Shown here: positions 16,808 through 28,049 of the stretch, piece by piece
How the letters are laid out: each line of letters starts with the position of its first letter
How positions within the stretch are numbered: position 1 is the first letter of the stretch
Origin: Dickeya undicola
GTDB lineage: Bacteria; Pseudomonadota; Gammaproteobacteria; Enterobacterales; Enterobacteriaceae
DNA: 64,000 nucleotides
Assembly: GCF_000784735.1 (NCBI RefSeq)
Contig: NZ_JSYG01000025.1
Location: 1-64,000, forward strand
Direction of reading: 5' to 3'
Position numbers and translations under genes: made by a program
The notes under the pieces: generated by a model
Told to the model about the DNA's origin: nothing
The model's database searches: none
What the model saw: the letters and a program-made list of their open reading frames with translations, nothing else

Positions 16808-18159
16808 TTCCGCTCACACCAGTCGATACACCACCCGTCCTCATCTGCCGTCGCCTGGCCTTCACGGGTCACAAATCGCCCGACCGCCGCAATCAACTGG
16901 TCGTTATAGAAAATCAGCGGCGTGCGCTCCCGCAGCCACGGTGGCACCCCTAATTCCTGCCACAACTTCTTGATAGGGCGACCATGCGCGCGTCCGACTA
17001 TTTGCACATACCCCTGAAAACCGAAACGCACGGTGACCACGTCGTCATGACGCGGCTGCCGCATCCAGGTTCCCCGCGTCGATACCCGCAGTTGCCCGAG
17101 GTTATCCGGCAACGGTAAGGGCGCTGCCGCTGGCTGCCACGGCAGCACATATGCGGTTACCGGTGTCATCACCGGCAGCAGATACAGGTAGTGACGAAAC
17201 CGCCTCACCTGCCACGAACCGAGTTGCAGGCAAGGGTTAGCATCGTCGCGGCTGGTCGCCACCTCTTGCCATAAGCGTGTGAGTTGTTCACGGGACGGCA
17301 TACGCGCGCCCTGCTCCGCCAGCCAACGACGCAACAATGCAAACCGACGTGCGGCGCTCATTGGCGTCAACGCCTCTATACTTAATGCACCATCGGCATT
17401 GCGCAGCGCCGCCAGCGACTCAGCCAACAGCTCATCCAGCAACTGCTCCTGTTCCGCACACAGCGCGGCACTGCGCGCCACCGCCGACGGGAAGTGAGGC
17501 CAACGCCGTTTCAGCAACGGTAGTACCTGCCGACGCAGAAAGTTGCGGTCATAGCGCTCATCGGCGTTGCTGTCATCTTCAACCCAGGTAAGCTGGTACG
17601 CCTCAGCATAAGCCGTCAGTTGCTCGCGGGTCACCCCCAGCAGCGGGCGTTGCAGTGGAATGCCATTCGATTGTGCAGCCGCCGCCATCGATGCCAACCC
17701 GGCAGGGCCGCTACCACGTTTAAGCGCCAGCAGGAATGTCTCGCTCTGATCATCCTGATGTTGGGCCGTCAGCAGTATTTCCCCATCATGCAAATGCTGT
17801 TGCAACGCCTGATAACGGGCAGCCCGCGCAGCAGCTTCAATGCCGCCATCGCGAGCATCCACCTGAACCTGTAACACATCAAACGGCACCTGCCAGCGCT
17901 GGCATTGGGTGCGGCAATGTTCAGCCCACTCATCCGCGTAGGCGCTCAGTCCGTGATGTACATATACCGCCCGTAGCGACAATGTCTGTTGCGATGCCGT
18001 TAAAGACGCTAAACGGCGCTGGCGTAAACGCATCATCAGATGCAACAGCACACAGGAATCTAACCCGCCGCTGTAAGCCACCAGATAGTGCCCATCTGTC
18101 GCAATCTGCGCGTCGATCGCCGCCAGCAGTTCAGGGAAAATATCGGTATCAGCGTTCAT
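16804..18159 (-). CDS. tilS: tRNA(Ile)-lysidine synthetase TilS, 451 aa
   Basis: TilS attaches lysine to C34 of the minor tRNA-Ile (CAU anticodon), changing its decoding from AUG to AUA; it is essential. The PP-loop ATP-binding motif is SGGLDSCV near residue 30, followed by VHHGLS and the substrate motif DDSNADERYDRNFLR. The C-terminal domain has RAHGRPIKKLWQELGVPPWLR. The ATG at 18159 overlaps the end of yaeR by 11 bases, so the genes are coupled; an upstream frame to 18192 is rejected. The N-terminus is about 15 residues longer than in E. coli. Confidence 0.96.
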   Translation of the reverse strand: MNADTDIFPELLAAIDAQIATDGHYLVAYSGGLDSCVLLHLMMRLRQRRLASLTASQQTLSLRAVYVHHGLSAYADEWAEHCRTQCQRWQVPFDVLQVQVDARDGGIEAAARAARYQALQQHLHDGEILLTAQHQDDQSETFLLALKRGSGPAGLASMAAAAQSNGIPLQRPLLGVTREQLTAYAEAYQLTWVEDDSNADERYDRNFLRRQVLPLLKRRWPHFPSAVARSAALCAEQEQLLDELLAESLAALRNADGALSIEALTPMSAARRFALLRRWLAEQGARMPSREQLTRLWQEVATSRDDANPCLQLGSWQVRRFRHYLYLLPVMTPVTAYVLPWQPAAAPLPLPDNLGQLRVSTRGTWMRQPRHDDVVTVRFGFQGYVQIVGRAHGRPIKKLWQELGVPPWLRERTPLIFYNDQLIAAVGRFVTREGQATADEDGWCIDWCERK

Positions 18160-18538
18160 ACAACTCAAGCGGCAGTCCATCGGGATCGGCAAAGAAGGTA
18201 AAACGGCGGCCGGTATACTCGTCTGTCCGCACCGCTTCGCAGTCCACCCCCGCCTCGTTCAGCGCAATGACCGCCAGTTTGATATCATCAACCGCAAATG
18301 CCAGATGGCGCAGCCCGCAGGCTTCCGGTCGGCTGACGCGTGTCGGCGGCGAAGGGAATGAGAACAGTTCAATCAAATAAGCGCCGTTAAGCGCTAAATC
18401 ACCTTTCCAGGAGTCACGATCCGCCCGGTAGACCTCCTGTAGCAACGTAAAACCAAGTACGTCGCAATAGAAGCGCTTACTGCGCTCATAATCCGAGGCA
18501 ATAACCGCAATATGATGCACATCCAGCAATGTCAGCAT
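18149..18538 (-). CDS. yaeR: VOC/glyoxalase-fold protein YaeR, 129 aa
   Basis: This is a vicinal-oxygen-chelate metalloprotein of unknown substrate with the same length as E. coli YaeR. Candidate metal ligands are His in DVHHIAVIA, Glu in LIELFSF, His in GLRHLAF and Glu in LPLELYE. The start at 18538 is set by AGGGGAA eight bases upstream. It is coupled to tilS. In E. coli, ldcC lies between accA and yaeR; here yaeR follows accA directly. Confidence 0.92.
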   Translation of the reverse strand: MLTLLDVHHIAVIASDYERSKRFYCDVLGFTLLQEVYRADRDSWKGDLALNGAYLIELFSFPSPPTRVSRPEACGLRHLAFAVDDIKLAVIALNEAGVDCEAVRTDEYTGRRFTFFADPDGLPLELYER

Positions 18539-18672
18539 AAGAGTGGTTCCCCTGAATAGCACGCCACCACGCTCGCGATGCCATGTCGTGGTTGAGGAGA
18601 AAATGCGGGAGAAGCAATAAGCCACCACAATGATAATGATGGCACATCACACAACACCGTTATCAGCATAAC

Positions 18673-18705
18673 AAAAAGTCCGCGATCGTTCCCAATCGCG
18701 GACTT
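18673..18705 (-). terminator. Rho-independent terminator after accA
   Basis: An 11-bp perfect stem (AAGTCCGCGAT with ATCGCGGACTT) has a T-run on the minus strand. It ends the long lpx-dnaE-accA transcription unit before yaeR. Confidence 0.88.
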
Positions 18706-18727
18706 CTTTAATACACAACGAGATAAA

Positions 18728-19687
18728 TCAGCAGTAGCCGTAATTCATCAAACGCTGGTAACGGCGATTCAGCAATTCCTGTTCGCTCAGCGTATCCAGT
18801 TCCTTCAAGTCAGACAGCAACTGTGATTTCAGCGATGCGGCCATTGCGGCCACATCACGGTGGGCAGAACCCAGCGGTTCCGGGATTACCGAGTCAATCA
18901 GTTTCAGCTCTTTCAGACGCGGTGCGGTAATCCCCATCGCTTCTGCCGCCAGCGGTGCCTTGTCGGCGCTTTTCCACAGAATCGAGGCACAGCCTTCCGG
19001 TGAAATAACGGAATAGGTGCTGTATTGCAGCATGTTCACCTTGTCGCCGACACCGATAGCCAACGCGCCGCCGGAGCCGCCTTCGCCAATCACCGTACAG
19101 ACGATCGGTACGCGCAGGCTGGACATTTCACGCAGGTTGCGAGCGATCGCTTCAGACTGGCCGCGCTCTTCCGCCCCGACACCCGGATACGCACCCGGCG
19201 TATCAATAAAGGTGATAATCGGCAGTTTGAAACGTTCAGCCATCTCCATCAGGCGCAGTGCCTTGCGGTAACCTTCCGGTGCTGGCATCCCGAAATTACG
19301 ACGAATTTTTTCTTTGGTTTCACGGCCTTTCTGATGACCAATAATCATCACCGGACGATCATCAAGACGAGCGATACCACCAACGATCGCCTTGTCATCG
19401 GCATAGGCGCGATCACCGGCCAGTTCGTCAAAATCGGAGAAAATATGCTGAACATAGTCCAGGGTGTAAGGACGCTGTGGATGGCGTGCCAGTTGGGCAA
19501 TCTGCCAGGCACCCAGATCGGCGAAGATTTTGCGCGTCAGTTCTACGCTCTTTTCACGCAGACGCTTAACTTCTTCATCCAGATTAATATCCAATTTTTC
19601 ATCTTGGCGGCTGACTGCGGTCAGGGAATCAATTTTTGCTTCCAACTCTGCAATCGGCTGCTCAAAATCAAGAAAATTCAGACTCAT
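18728..19687 (-). CDS. accA: Acetyl-CoA carboxylase carboxyltransferase subunit alpha, 319 aa
   Basis: With AccD, AccA transfers carboxyl from biotin-BCCP to acetyl-CoA, the first committed step of fatty acid synthesis. The length is identical to E. coli. Characteristic parts are the oxyanion-hole region [17 protein letters not shown] and [18 protein letters not shown]. It lies 12 bases after dnaE, as in other Enterobacterales. Confidence 0.98.
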   Translation of the reverse strand: MSLNFLDFEQPIAELEAKIDSLTAVSRQDEKLDINLDEEVKRLREKSVELTRKIFADLGAWQIAQLARHPQRPYTLDYVQHIFSDFDELAGDRAYADDKAIVGGIARLDDRPVMIIGHQKGRETKEKIRRNFGMPAPEGYRKALRLMEMAERFKLPIITFIDTPGAYPGVGAEERGQSEAIARNLREMSSLRVPIVCTVIGEGGSGGALAIGVGDKVNMLQYSTYSVISPEGCASILWKSADKAPLAAEAMGITAPRLKELKLIDSVIPEPLGSAHRDVAAMAASLKSQLLSDLKELDTLSEQELLNRRYQRLMNYGYC

Positions 19688-19699
19688 AGTATTCCTATT

Positions 19700-22600
19700 T
19701 TAGTCAAATTCCAGTTCTACCTGTTCATTACCAACCAGGGTACGTAAATCATTCAGCAACCCATCGGTGGGCGTGACACGCCATGCCGCACCGAAACGTA
19801 GCCGGGCACGCGCGTCCTGGCGCTGGTAGTAGAGATGCACCGGAATCGTCCCCGATCGATGGGGTTCCAACGACTGACGGAGACGGTTTAACAACTGGTC
19901 ATCAATTTGCCTGTCAGTCAGCGAGATAGCAAGCCCGCGCGCGTATTTTTCCCGCGCTTCGCTGATATCCATAAGCTCTCTGACCATCATTTTAAGTCCG
20001 CCGCTGAAGTCATCAAAGCTGACCTGTCCGCTGGCAATCAAAATACGGTCCTGCTCCAGCAGGTGCTGATATTTTTCCAACGCTTCAGTAAACAGCATCA
20101 CTTCCAGACGACCGGAGCGATCATCCAGCGTACAGACACCAATACGGTTGCCCCGTTTGGTCACCATCACCCGTGCGGCAAGCACCAACCCGACGGCTGT
20201 GGTCATTTTTCCCCGCTCCGTGGGATGCATGTCTTTTAAACGCACACCTCCCGCATAGCGTTCAATCTCCTTCAAATACTGGTTGATGGGATGCCCGGTC
20301 AGGTACAACCCCAGCGTTTCCCTTTCACCGTCCAGCACTACCTGTTCCGGCCACGGCGGCACCGTACTGTAGGATTGCTCCACCTGCTCAGGCGTTTCCG
20401 CCAGCACCCCGAACATATCCGCCTGACCGATGGCCTCCGCTTTCGCGTGCTGTTCTGCCGACTTCATGGCGTCCGCCAGCGAATTCATTAACGCAGCGCG
20501 GTGCGGCCCCAGCCGGTCAAACGCGCCGGACATGATCAATTTTTCCAGCACCCGCCGGTTCAGTTTTTTGATATCGGTCCGGGCGCAAAGATCAAATAAA
20601 TCGCGGAAATAGCCGTCGTTATTACGCGCTTCAATGATGGCTTCGATCGGCCCTTCACCCACACCCTTGATGGCACCGATACCATAGACGATCTCGCCGT
20701 CATCATTGACGTGAAAATGGTACAGACCACTGTTGATATCCGGCGGCAGGATCTTCAACCCCATACGCCAGCATTCGTCCACCAGTCCAACGATTTTGTC
20801 GGTGTTGTCCATATCCGCGGTCATCACCGCCGCCATGAACTCCGCCGGATAATGAGCCTTCAGCCACAGCGTTTGGTAGGATACCAGCGCGTAAGCGGCC
20901 GAATGCGACTTGTTAAAGCCGTAACCCGCAAATTTCTCCACCAGGTCGAAGATTTTCATCGACAGTTCGCCGTCGACGCCCATCCTCTCCGCGCCCTCTT
21001 TAAATACCGAGCGCTGCTTCGCCATCTCTTCGGGCTTTTTCTTACCCATCGCACGGCGCAGCATATCCGCGCCGCCGAGAGTATACCCCGCCAGCACCTG
21101 GGCAATCTGCATCACCTGTTCCTGATACAGGATGATACCATAGGTCGGTTCCAGCACCGGCTTCAGCGTCTCATGCTGCCACTCGATATCCGGGTAGGAA
21201 ATCGCTTCACGCCCGTGTTTACGGTCGATAAAGTTGTCCACCATGCCCGACTGCAACGGCCCCGGACGGAACAGGGCCACCAGTGCGATCATATCCTCAA
21301 AGCAGTCCGGCTTAAGGCGCTTGATCAGGTCTTTCATGCCGCGCGATTCAAGCTGGAATACCGCTGTGGTTTCCGAGCGTTGCAGCATGTCGAAGCTTTT
21401 CTTATCGTCCAGCGGGATGGCGGCGATATCCACAGGCTCCAACCCCTGCTTGCCACGCCGGGCGTTGATCATCTCCAGCGCCCAGTTGATGATGGTCAGC
21501 GTGCGCAAGCCAAGGAAGTCGAACTTCACCAGACCGGCGTATTCCACATCGCTTTTATCGAACTGGGTGACGGGATGGTTACCTTCCGGGTCGCAGTACA
21601 ACGGCGCAAAATCGGTAATCTTGGTAGGCGAAATCACTACGCCCCCGGCGTGCTTACCGGCGTTGCGGGTTACCCCTTCCAGTTTGCGCGCCATGTCGAT
21701 CAGCGCTTTGACTTCTTCGTCTGCCTCGTAAATTTCGCCCAGTTGCGGTTCAGCGGCGAAGGCTTTCTCCAGCGTCATGCCGGGGTCGGGTGGCACCAGT
21801 TTGGAAATGCGGTCGACAAAGCCATACGGGTGCCCCAGCACCCGGCCCACGTCGCGGATAACCGCTTTGGCCGCCATAGTACCGAAGGTGATGATTTGCG
21901 ATACCGCATCGCGGCCGTACATGTCTGCCACGTGATCAATCACCAGATCACGTTTTTCCATGCAGAAGTCGACGTCAAAGTCAGGCATCGACACACGTTC
22001 CGGGTTAAGGAAGCGTTCGAACAACAGGTCAAACTCCAGTGGGTCCAGATCGGTGATTTTCAGCGCATACGCCACCAGTGAACCGGCACCAGAACCTCGT
22101 CCTGGCCCTACCGGCACATCGTTGTCCTTCGACCACTGGATAAATTCCATTACGATCAGGAAGTAGCCTGGGAAGCCCATCTGATTGATAACGCCGAGTT
22201 CGATTTCCAGGCGCTCGTCATACTCCGGGCGGCGCTGGGCGCGAACCTCTTCGTCTGGGAACAGGAATTCCAGTCGCTCTTCCAACCCTTTTCGGGAGCA
22301 CATCACCAGATAGTCTTCGGTCGACATATCGCCGGTCGGGAACTGCGGCAGGAAATACTCGCCGAGCCGAATAGTGACATTACAGCGTTTAGCTATCTCT
22401 ACGGTATTGATGAGCGCTTCGGGGATATCGGCAAACAGCTCGCACATTTCCTCCTCGGTACGCATATACTGCTGCGTACTGTAATGACGAGGACGTTTTG
22501 GGTCATCCAGCGTGAAGCCATCATGAATCGCCACGCGGATTTCATGGGCCTCGAAGTCATCCTGACTGATAAAGCAGACTTCGTTGGTAGCAACGACCGG

Positions 22601-23182
22601 CAAACCGTGCACGGTCGCCAGCTCTACCGCCGCATGAAGATAGCTTTCCTCGTCCGGCCGACCGGTTCGGATCAGCTCCAGATAAAACCGTTGTGGAAAA
22701 TGCTGCTGATAAAAGGCGACGCTTTGTTCTACTAGCACCTGATTACCGCGCAGCAGAAACTTGCCGATATCGCCGTGACGCCCACCGGACAGCAGTAGCA
22801 ATCCGGCCTGATGCTCCACCAACCACGCCCGATCAATCGTAGGCCCAGCAGCGCCGTACCCGCGCTGATAGGAACGAGAAATCAACAACGTCAGGTTCTG
22901 ATAACCTTCGTTGTTCATCGCCAGAATGGTGAGGTGTGCCAGTTCATCGCCCAGCTCTTCACTCTGTAGATAAAAATCCGCACCGATGATTGGCTTGATA
23001 CCGGCACCATGCGCGCCGCCATAAAATTTCACCAGTCCGCACAGATTCGTAAAATCGGTAATTGCCAGCGCTGGCATCCCCAGCGCCGCTGCTTTTTTTA
23101 CCAACGGGCCAGTTTTCGCCAACCCATCGATCATGGAATAGTCACTGTGAACACGCAGGTGAACAAAACGTGGTTCGGCCAT
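19700..23182 (-). CDS. dnaE: DNA polymerase III alpha subunit DnaE, 1160 aa
   Basis: This is the catalytic subunit of the replicative polymerase. The start [16 protein letters not shown] at 23182 gives exactly the E. coli length; a longer frame to 23221 is rejected. Domains in order: PHP (HSDYSMIDG), palm with catalytic Asp pair in [13 protein letters not shown] near 401, thumb/fingers ([14 protein letters not shown]), tandem HhH, OB fold ([13 protein letters not shown]) and C-terminal tau-binding region. It is preceded by rnhB (67-base gap) and followed by accA. Confidence 0.98.
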   Translation of the reverse strand: MAEPRFVHLRVHSDYSMIDGLAKTGPLVKKAAALGMPALAITDFTNLCGLVKFYGGAHGAGIKPIIGADFYLQSEELGDELAHLTILAMNNEGYQNLTLLISRSYQRGYGAAGPTIDRAWLVEHQAGLLLLSGGRHGDIGKFLLRGNQVLVEQSVAFYQQHFPQRFYLELIRTGRPDEESYLHAAVELATVHGLPVVATNEVCFISQDDFEAHEIRVAIHDGFTLDDPKRPRHYSTQQYMRTEEEMCELFADIPEALINTVEIAKRCNVTIRLGEYFLPQFPTGDMSTEDYLVMCSRKGLEERLEFLFPDEEVRAQRRPEYDERLEIELGVINQMGFPGYFLIVMEFIQWSKDNDVPVGPGRGSGAGSLVAYALKITDLDPLEFDLLFERFLNPERVSMPDFDVDFCMEKRDLVIDHVADMYGRDAVSQIITFGTMAAKAVIRDVGRVLGHPYGFVDRISKLVPPDPGMTLEKAFAAEPQLGEIYEADEEVKALIDMARKLEGVTRNAGKHAGGVVISPTKITDFAPLYCDPEGNHPVTQFDKSDVEYAGLVKFDFLGLRTLTIINWALEMINARRGKQGLEPVDIAAIPLDDKKSFDMLQRSETTAVFQLESRGMKDLIKRLKPDCFEDMIALVALFRPGPLQSGMVDNFIDRKHGREAISYPDIEWQHETLKPVLEPTYGIILYQEQVMQIAQVLAGYTLGGADMLRRAMGKKKPEEMAKQRSVFKEGAERMGVDGELSMKIFDLVEKFAGYGFNKSHSAAYALVSYQTLWLKAHYPAEFMAAVMTADMDNTDKIVGLVDECWRMGLKILPPDINSGLYHFHVNDDGEIVYGIGAIKGVGEGPIEAIIEARNNDGYFRDLFDLCARTDIKKLNRRVLEKLIMSGAFDRLGPHRAALMNSLADAMKSAEQHAKAEAIGQADMFGVLAETPEQVEQSYSTVPPWPEQVVLDGERETLGLYLTGHPINQYLKEIERYAGGVRLKDMHPTERGKMTTAVGLVLAARVMVTKRGNRIGVCTLDDRSGRLEVMLFTEALEKYQHLLEQDRILIASGQVSFDDFSGGLKMMVRELMDISEAREKYARGLAISLTDRQIDDQLLNRLRQSLEPHRSGTIPVHLYYQRQDARARLRFGAAWRVTPTDGLLNDLRTLVGNEQVELEFD

Positions 23183-23249
23183 TTTCAGATCCCATAATCT
23201 CTTTAGTAACCGGTCAGACAATGCGCGTCAGGCCAGTTGTGCGTTTGCG

Positions 23250-23846
23250 TTATGCCAGGCCCAGAGCCCGTTTAACCGGAGCGAAACTGCGCCTGTGATG
23301 AGGGGTGGCGCCCAGCGTCGCCAGTTTTTCAAGATGATACGCCGTAGGATACCCTTTGTGCTGCGCAAATCCATACTCTGGAAACTGCTGGTCCAGCACG
23401 CTCATTTCACTGTCTCGCGTTACCTTGGCAAGAATCGACGCCGCACTGATTTCCGCCACCAGGCTGTCTCCTTTGACCACCGCCTGCGACGGCATCGGTA
23501 ATGACGGGCAACGATTACCGTCGATCAACACAAAATCCGGCGTAATGGGTAATCCAGCAACCGCACGCTGCATCGCCAGCATGGTAGCGTGCAGAATATT
23601 GAGCGAGTCGATCTCCTCCGGCTCAGCACGGCCAAGACTCCAGGCCAACGCTTTATCACGGATTTCGTCGTACAGGGACAAACGACGTTTCTCACTCAAT
23701 TTTTTGGAGTCAGCCAGGCCGACAATCGGCCGACTGGGGTCCAGAATCACCGCCGCTGTGACAACGGCCCCCACCAGCGGGCCTCGCCCTACTTCATCCA
23801 CACCCGCGATACGATGCGCATCGGGGTAAATAAAAACCTCACTCAT
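23250..23846 (-). CDS. rnhB: Ribonuclease HII, 198 aa
   Basis: This enzyme removes ribonucleotides from RNA-DNA hybrids and single misincorporated rNMPs. Catalytic acidic residues are seen in [15 protein letters not shown] (Asp, Glu) and LIDGNRCP (Asp), plus the later Asp in KVTRDSEM. The ATG at 23846 overlaps the lpxB stop (ATGA), indicating coupling; the longer frame to 23897 is not used. Confidence 0.97.
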   Translation of the reverse strand: MSEVFIYPDAHRIAGVDEVGRGPLVGAVVTAAVILDPSRPIVGLADSKKLSEKRRLSLYDEIRDKALAWSLGRAEPEEIDSLNILHATMLAMQRAVAGLPITPDFVLIDGNRCPSLPMPSQAVVKGDSLVAEISAASILAKVTRDSEMSVLDQQFPEYGFAQHKGYPTAYHLEKLATLGATPHHRRSFAPVKRALGLA

Positions 23847-24991
23847 GACTGCCACAGCTCCAGTACCGCCTGCGCCGCCTGCTCGTCGGCGTCGCATCGA
23901 ATCTGCTCATGCAGGTGCAAAAAGACCTGCTGCAATTGCTGCGCTGCATCACCGCCCGCCAGCCAGGGCAGTAGCGCCGCTGACAATTTGTCTGGCGTGC
24001 AGTCATCCTGCAACAATTCCTTGACCAGCTCGCGCCCGGCCAGCAAATTGGGCAACGACACCCACGGTGTTTTCACCAGTCGTTTCGCCAGCCAGAATGT
24101 GAAGGGTTTCATCCGATACCCCACCACCATCGGACTCTTCGCCAGCATACACTCCAGCGCCGCCGTACCGGACGCGAGCAGCGTCGCGTCGCTGGCGATC
24201 ATCGCTTCACGCGCCTGTCCATCCAGCAAATGAACATCCATTTCTGGCGCAACCTCAGCTTTAATCTGTTCAAACTGCTCGCGGCGACGTTGGTTGACCA
24301 GCGGAACCACAACCTCCAGCTCAGGATAGGCCTGCCGCAGCAATTGCGCTGTTTTCAAAAAATCAGCGCTCAGCATTTCCACTTCAGCGCTTCGGCTACC
24401 AGGCAATAACGCCAGGCAGCGCGCATCCTCCGCTAACCCCAACTCTCGTCGTGCCGCGGCTTTGTCCGGATGCAACGGCATCGCATCCGCCATGGTATGG
24501 CCGATAAAACGACAAGGGACATTGAAACGATCGTAAAACGCTTTTTCGAACGGCAGAAACGCCAGCACCAGATTGGTAGCTTTAGCGATTTTAAACACAC
24601 GATTCTGACGCCATGCCCACACCGATGGGCTGACATAGTGAATGGTTTTAATGCCATTCTGCTTCAGGCGCCCTTCCAGAGTAATGTTGAAATCAGGAGC
24701 GTCGATGCCGACAAACACATCTGGCTGCAACTCGCAAAAACGCTGCGTCAGGTCACGGCGGATTTTCAGTAAGCGCGGCAGGCGTCCTAGCACCTCAACC
24801 ACACCCATCACCGCCAGCTCTTCCATCTCGTACCAGGCTTCACAACCTTCCGCCTGCATACGCGGTCCAGCCACGCCGACAAAACGAGCATTGGGTACGT
24901 GTGCTTTCAGCGCGCGGATTAAACCTGCGCCAAGAATATCGCCGGAGGTTTCTCCGGCGACCAGTCCAATAGTCAGGGGACGCGACGTCAT
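23843..24991 (-). CDS. lpxB: Lipid-A-disaccharide synthase LpxB, 382 aa
   Basis: LpxB is a GT19 glycosyltransferase joining UDP-diacyl-GlcN and lipid X at the inner membrane. It has E. coli length. Family motifs are [25 protein letters not shown] and [11 protein letters not shown]. It lies 3 bases after lpxA and overlaps rnhB. Confidence 0.98.
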   Translation of the reverse strand: MTSRPLTIGLVAGETSGDILGAGLIRALKAHVPNARFVGVAGPRMQAEGCEAWYEMEELAVMGVVEVLGRLPRLLKIRRDLTQRFCELQPDVFVGIDAPDFNITLEGRLKQNGIKTIHYVSPSVWAWRQNRVFKIAKATNLVLAFLPFEKAFYDRFNVPCRFIGHTMADAMPLHPDKAAARRELGLAEDARCLALLPGSRSAEVEMLSADFLKTAQLLRQAYPELEVVVPLVNQRRREQFEQIKAEVAPEMDVHLLDGQAREAMIASDATLLASGTAALECMLAKSPMVVGYRMKPFTFWLAKRLVKTPWVSLPNLLAGRELVKELLQDDCTPDKLSAALLPWLAGGDAAQQLQQVFLHLHEQIRCDADEQAAQAVLELWQS

Positions 24992-24994
24992 AAT

Positions 24995-25783
24995 TTAGCG
25001 AATAATGCCGCGTGTTGAGCGGGTAAAGAAATCAAGGTATGCCTGTACCGCCGGGTGCTCTGCCGCCAGCGCTTCAAGTTCACCTTTCACTTCATCCAGC
25101 GTTCTACCGCTGCGATAGATCAACTTATAAGCGTTGCGGATAGCATGAAGGGTTTCTTTTTCAAACCCACGGCGTTTCAGCCCTTCAATGTTGATGCCGA
25201 ACGGCGTGGCATGGTTGCCTTGCGCGATCAGATATGGCGGGACATCCTGCGCCACACCGGAACAGCCGCCCACCATCACATGTGCACCAATTACGCAGAA
25301 CTGATGTACCGCCGTCATACCGCCAATAATCGCAAAATCATCAACGGAGACATGGCCGCCCAGCGTAGCGTTGTTCGCCAGAATACAACGATTGCCAACA
25401 ACACAGTCGTGAGCGATATGTGTATTGATCATCAGCAGGTTATCATCACCGACTTTAGTCAACCCACCGCCCTGCGCAGTGCCACGGTGAATGGTTACGC
25501 TTTCACGGATACGGTTACGGTCGCCCACTTCAACACGAGTCGGCTCGCCTGCGTATTTCAGGTCCTGATTGACTTCACCTATCGTTACAAACTGATAGAT
25601 TTCGTTATCACAACCAATTTTGGTGATACCGTTAACGACGACATGAGACTTCAGTACCGTACCCGCGCCGATCTCAACCTGCGCACCGATATGGCAAAAC
25701 GGCCCAATGTGAACACCAGCACCGATAACAGCACCGTCTTCAACAATGGAACTGGGGTGAATAAAGGCGGTTTGATCAATCAC
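24995..25783 (-). CDS. lpxA: UDP-GlcNAc acyltransferase LpxA, 262 aa
   Basis: LpxA is the first enzyme of lipid A synthesis, adding 3-OH-myristate from ACP. The left-handed beta-helix hexapeptide pattern is obvious. The catalytic His lies in [10 protein letters not shown] near 125. The C-terminal helical domain ends [11 protein letters not shown]. It is 3 bases from fabZ, in the conserved lpxD-fabZ-lpxA-lpxB order. Confidence 0.98.
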   Translation of the reverse strand: MIDQTAFIHPSSIVEDGAVIGAGVHIGPFCHIGAQVEIGAGTVLKSHVVVNGITKIGCDNEIYQFVTIGEVNQDLKYAGEPTRVEVGDRNRIRESVTIHRGTAQGGGLTKVGDDNLLMINTHIAHDCVVGNRCILANNATLGGHVSVDDFAIIGGMTAVHQFCVIGAHVMVGGCSGVAQDVPPYLIAQGNHATPFGINIEGLKRRGFEKETLHAIRNAYKLIYRSGRTLDEVKGELEALAAEHPAVQAYLDFFTRSTRGIIR

Positions 25784-25786
25784 AAA

Positions 25787-26242
25787 TCAGCCCTCCCGAC
25801 GACGAGCGCACATCATTTCTGCTTCACAAGCAATTTCACCATCAACTTTGGCAACGCCTTTGAAGCGCGCAATACCGCGACGTTCCTTGAGGAACTCAAC
25901 TTCCAAAATCATCTGATCGCCCGGTGCAACAGGACGTTTGAAACGTGCTTCGTCTACAGCGGCGAAATAATACAACTCGCCCGGTTCCAGTTTACCCAGG
26001 CTTTTAAACGCCAGAATACCGGTAGCCTGAGCCATCGCTTCCAGAATCAGCACGCCGGGAAAAATCGGTTTACCAGGGAAATGCCCCTGAAAGAACGGCT
26101 CGTTAAAAGAGACATTTTTTACCGCGCGCAGGAATCTTCCTTTCTCAAAATCCAGTACACGATCCACCAGCAAGAACGGATAGCGGTGCGGTAGTAGATC
26201 CAGAATCTCTTCAATATGCAGAGTATGCGTGTCTGTATTCAA
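25787..26242 (-). CDS. fabZ: 3-hydroxyacyl-ACP dehydratase FabZ, 151 aa, TTG start
   Basis: FabZ dehydrates 3-hydroxyacyl-ACP in fatty acid elongation and competes with LpxA for the same substrate. The TTG at 26242 is chosen: AGGA lies 8 bases upstream and the product ([14 protein letters not shown] with initiator Met) then has exactly E. coli length, where TTG is also used. Catalytic His is in [14 protein letters not shown] and Glu in LILEAMAQ. Confidence 0.96.
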   Translation of the reverse strand: MNTDTHTLHIEEILDLLPHRYPFLLVDRVLDFEKGRFLRAVKNVSFNEPFFQGHFPGKPIFPGVLILEAMAQATGILAFKSLGKLEPGELYYFAAVDEARFKRPVAPGDQMILEVEFLKERRGIARFKGVAKVDGEIACEAEMMCARRREG

Positions 26243-26282
26243 AATACTCTTCCTGTCAATAAATACGATAGCATCAACAACA

Positions 26283-26326
26283 CGGCCTGCACATTCCCCG
26301 ACTCGGGAGGAACAACATGCAGGCCG
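26283..26326. repeat. Long imperfect stem-loop between lpxD and fabZ
   Basis: Outer arms CGGCCTGCA and TGCAGGCCG are perfectly complementary; inside are TTCC/GGAA and CCCGA/CGGG pairs. It may be a REP-like element or an mRNA processing/attenuation hairpin in the 149-base lpxD-fabZ gap. No T-run follows on the minus strand. Confidence 0.6.
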
Positions 26327-26391
26327 CAAATAAAAATTGCGCACATGGCGCCAGTCTTGCGTCCGAAACGCGAGGCTGCGAATACGGGTGA

Positions 26392-27414
26392 TTAACGGTC
26401 TTCGAGCTTACGCTCAACGGCTTTAAGCCGTTTGCTCATCTCGTCAATGTTCATCACCAACGCAGCGGTCTTACGCCAGACCTTATTCGGCTGCAATGGG
26501 ATACCGGAAGAATAAACGCCCGGCTCAGTGATAGGCCGCATGACCATTCCCATCCCTGTGACTGTGACCTTGTCGCAAATCTCCATGTGACCATTGATCA
26601 CGCTGGCACCGCCAATCATGCAATACCGGCCAATCTTCAGACTGCCCGCCATGATTACCCCACCAGCAACCGCGGTATTGTCCCCAATCACAACGTTGTG
26701 TGCAATCTGACATTGGTTATCAATGATGACACCGTTACCAATAATGGTATCGTCCAACGCACCACGATCGATGGTAGTACTGGCACCGATCTCGACACGA
26801 TCGCCGATGATGACCGTTCCCAGCTGGGGAATTTTGATCCAGTTACCACGATCATTAGCGTAACCAAATCCATCAGAACCGATGACCGTACCAGATTGAA
26901 TCAGGCACTGTTCACCCAACACGACGTTATGGTAAATCGTAACATTGGCCCACAACCGGGTTCCCGCACCGATACGAGCATTCTTGCCGATAAAGCAACC
27001 TGCTCCGATAATCGCGCCATTACCCAGTTCCACGCCGGATTCGATAACAGCATTCGCGCCTACCGAAACCCCATCTCCTAAACGCGCATCAGGGGCAATC
27101 ACCGCGGAAGGTGAGATCCCCTGTGCAGGCGCCGGCGTTGTATCCATCAACTGCGCCATACGCGCATAGGCCAAATAAGGATTCTTTACTACCAGAGCTG
27201 CTTTATCACAAAACGGTAAATCAGCCTCTGTCAGCACCACGGCGGAAGCCTGGGTACTGTTCAGTTGCTCACGATAACGGCTATCGGATAAAAACGTAAT
27301 CTGTCCTGCCTGCGCTGAATGCATAGAAGCAACAGCGGTGATGACGATATCGCCATCACCGTGTAATTGTGCATCCAACTGTTGAGCCAAGGCGTCCAGT
27401 CGAATTGAAAACAT
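26392..27414 (-). CDS. lpxD: UDP-3-O-acyl-glucosamine N-acyltransferase LpxD, 340 aa
   Basis: LpxD is the third step of lipid A synthesis. It has an N-terminal uridine-binding domain ([11 protein letters not shown]), then a long left-handed beta-helix with the catalytic His in [13 protein letters not shown] near 239, and a C-terminal helix. It lies 3 bases after skp. Confidence 0.97.
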   Translation of the reverse strand: MFSIRLDALAQQLDAQLHGDGDIVITAVASMHSAQAGQITFLSDSRYREQLNSTQASAVVLTEADLPFCDKAALVVKNPYLAYARMAQLMDTTPAPAQGISPSAVIAPDARLGDGVSVGANAVIESGVELGNGAIIGAGCFIGKNARIGAGTRLWANVTIYHNVVLGEQCLIQSGTVIGSDGFGYANDRGNWIKIPQLGTVIIGDRVEIGASTTIDRGALDDTIIGNGVIIDNQCQIAHNVVIGDNTAVAGGVIMAGSLKIGRYCMIGGASVINGHMEICDKVTVTGMGMVMRPITEPGVYSSGIPLQPNKVWRKTAALVMNIDEMSKRLKAVERKLEDR

Positions 27415-27417
27415 GAA

Positions 27418-27915
27418 TTATTTAACCTGTTTCAGCACATCTGCAGTAATGTCTTTCGCGTTGTCAGCATAGGCAACTGCGTTAGCATCGATAACCACGT
27501 CATAACCCTGTTTGGTAGCAACGGCTTTAACCGCGTCTTGAATGCGGCTCAGGATTTTGTTGCGCTCTTCCATCTGACGACGACGGTTGTCCTGATCAAA
27601 TGCTTGAGCTTTGCTGGAGAATTGTTCACGCTGAGCCATCACGTCACTTTCCATCTTGGAGCGTTCGCTGGCTTTCATGGTAGAACCATCACGCTGCAGC
27701 TTCTGCATTTTTTCCTGCAGAGCACGTTCCATGGACTGCAGTTCAGAAGCACGGCCTTTGAACTCGTTTTCCAGCTGTTTGCCTACGGCTTCACGCTGCG
27801 GCAACTGTTGGAAAATGCTGGAAACATTGACAATCGCAATCTTGTCGGCAGCCTGAGCGCCAGCAGATACAGCCAGCGTTAAACCTAACCCTGCGGCATA
27901 CAACCACTTTTTCAC
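27418..27915 (-). CDS. skp: Periplasmic chaperone Skp, 165 aa, GTG start
   Basis: Skp is a trimeric holdase carrying unfolded outer-membrane proteins to BamA. The signal peptide [21 protein letters not shown] is cleaved before ADKIAIVN. Helical tentacles occupy the middle ([21 protein letters not shown], heptad-like), ending [14 protein letters not shown] at 27915 has GAGGAG seven bases upstream and matches E. coli; a longer frame is rejected. It lies between bamA and lpxD. Confidence 0.97.
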   Translation of the reverse strand: MKKWLYAAGLGLTLAVSAGAQAADKIAIVNVSSIFQQLPQREAVGKQLENEFKGRASELQSMERALQEKMQKLQRDGSTMKASERSKMESDVMAQREQFSSKAQAFDQDNRRRQMEERNKILSRIQDAVKAVATKQGYDVVIDANAVAYADNAKDITADVLKQVK

Positions 27916-28049
27916 TTTGAAACTCCTCACCCTAAGTATTTCTGCGCTGATCGCGCTTATCGTAATCGCGACATCGGCGGCCAAGGTACGCTCAAATCGC
28001 CGCCGGATGCCGGTACATCTTCCTTTCAACCTTACACACCGGGCAGTTC

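Noticed and set aside
20711-22081. Plus-strand frame of 456 codons inside dnaE
   Set aside because: It is antisense to conserved dnaE codons, His/Arg/Gln-rich, with no domain. Long shadow frames are common opposite GC-rich genes.
25055-26194. Plus-strand frame of 379 codons across lpxA and fabZ
   Set aside because: It is antisense to two conserved genes and spans their boundary; no ribosome site or recognisable motif.
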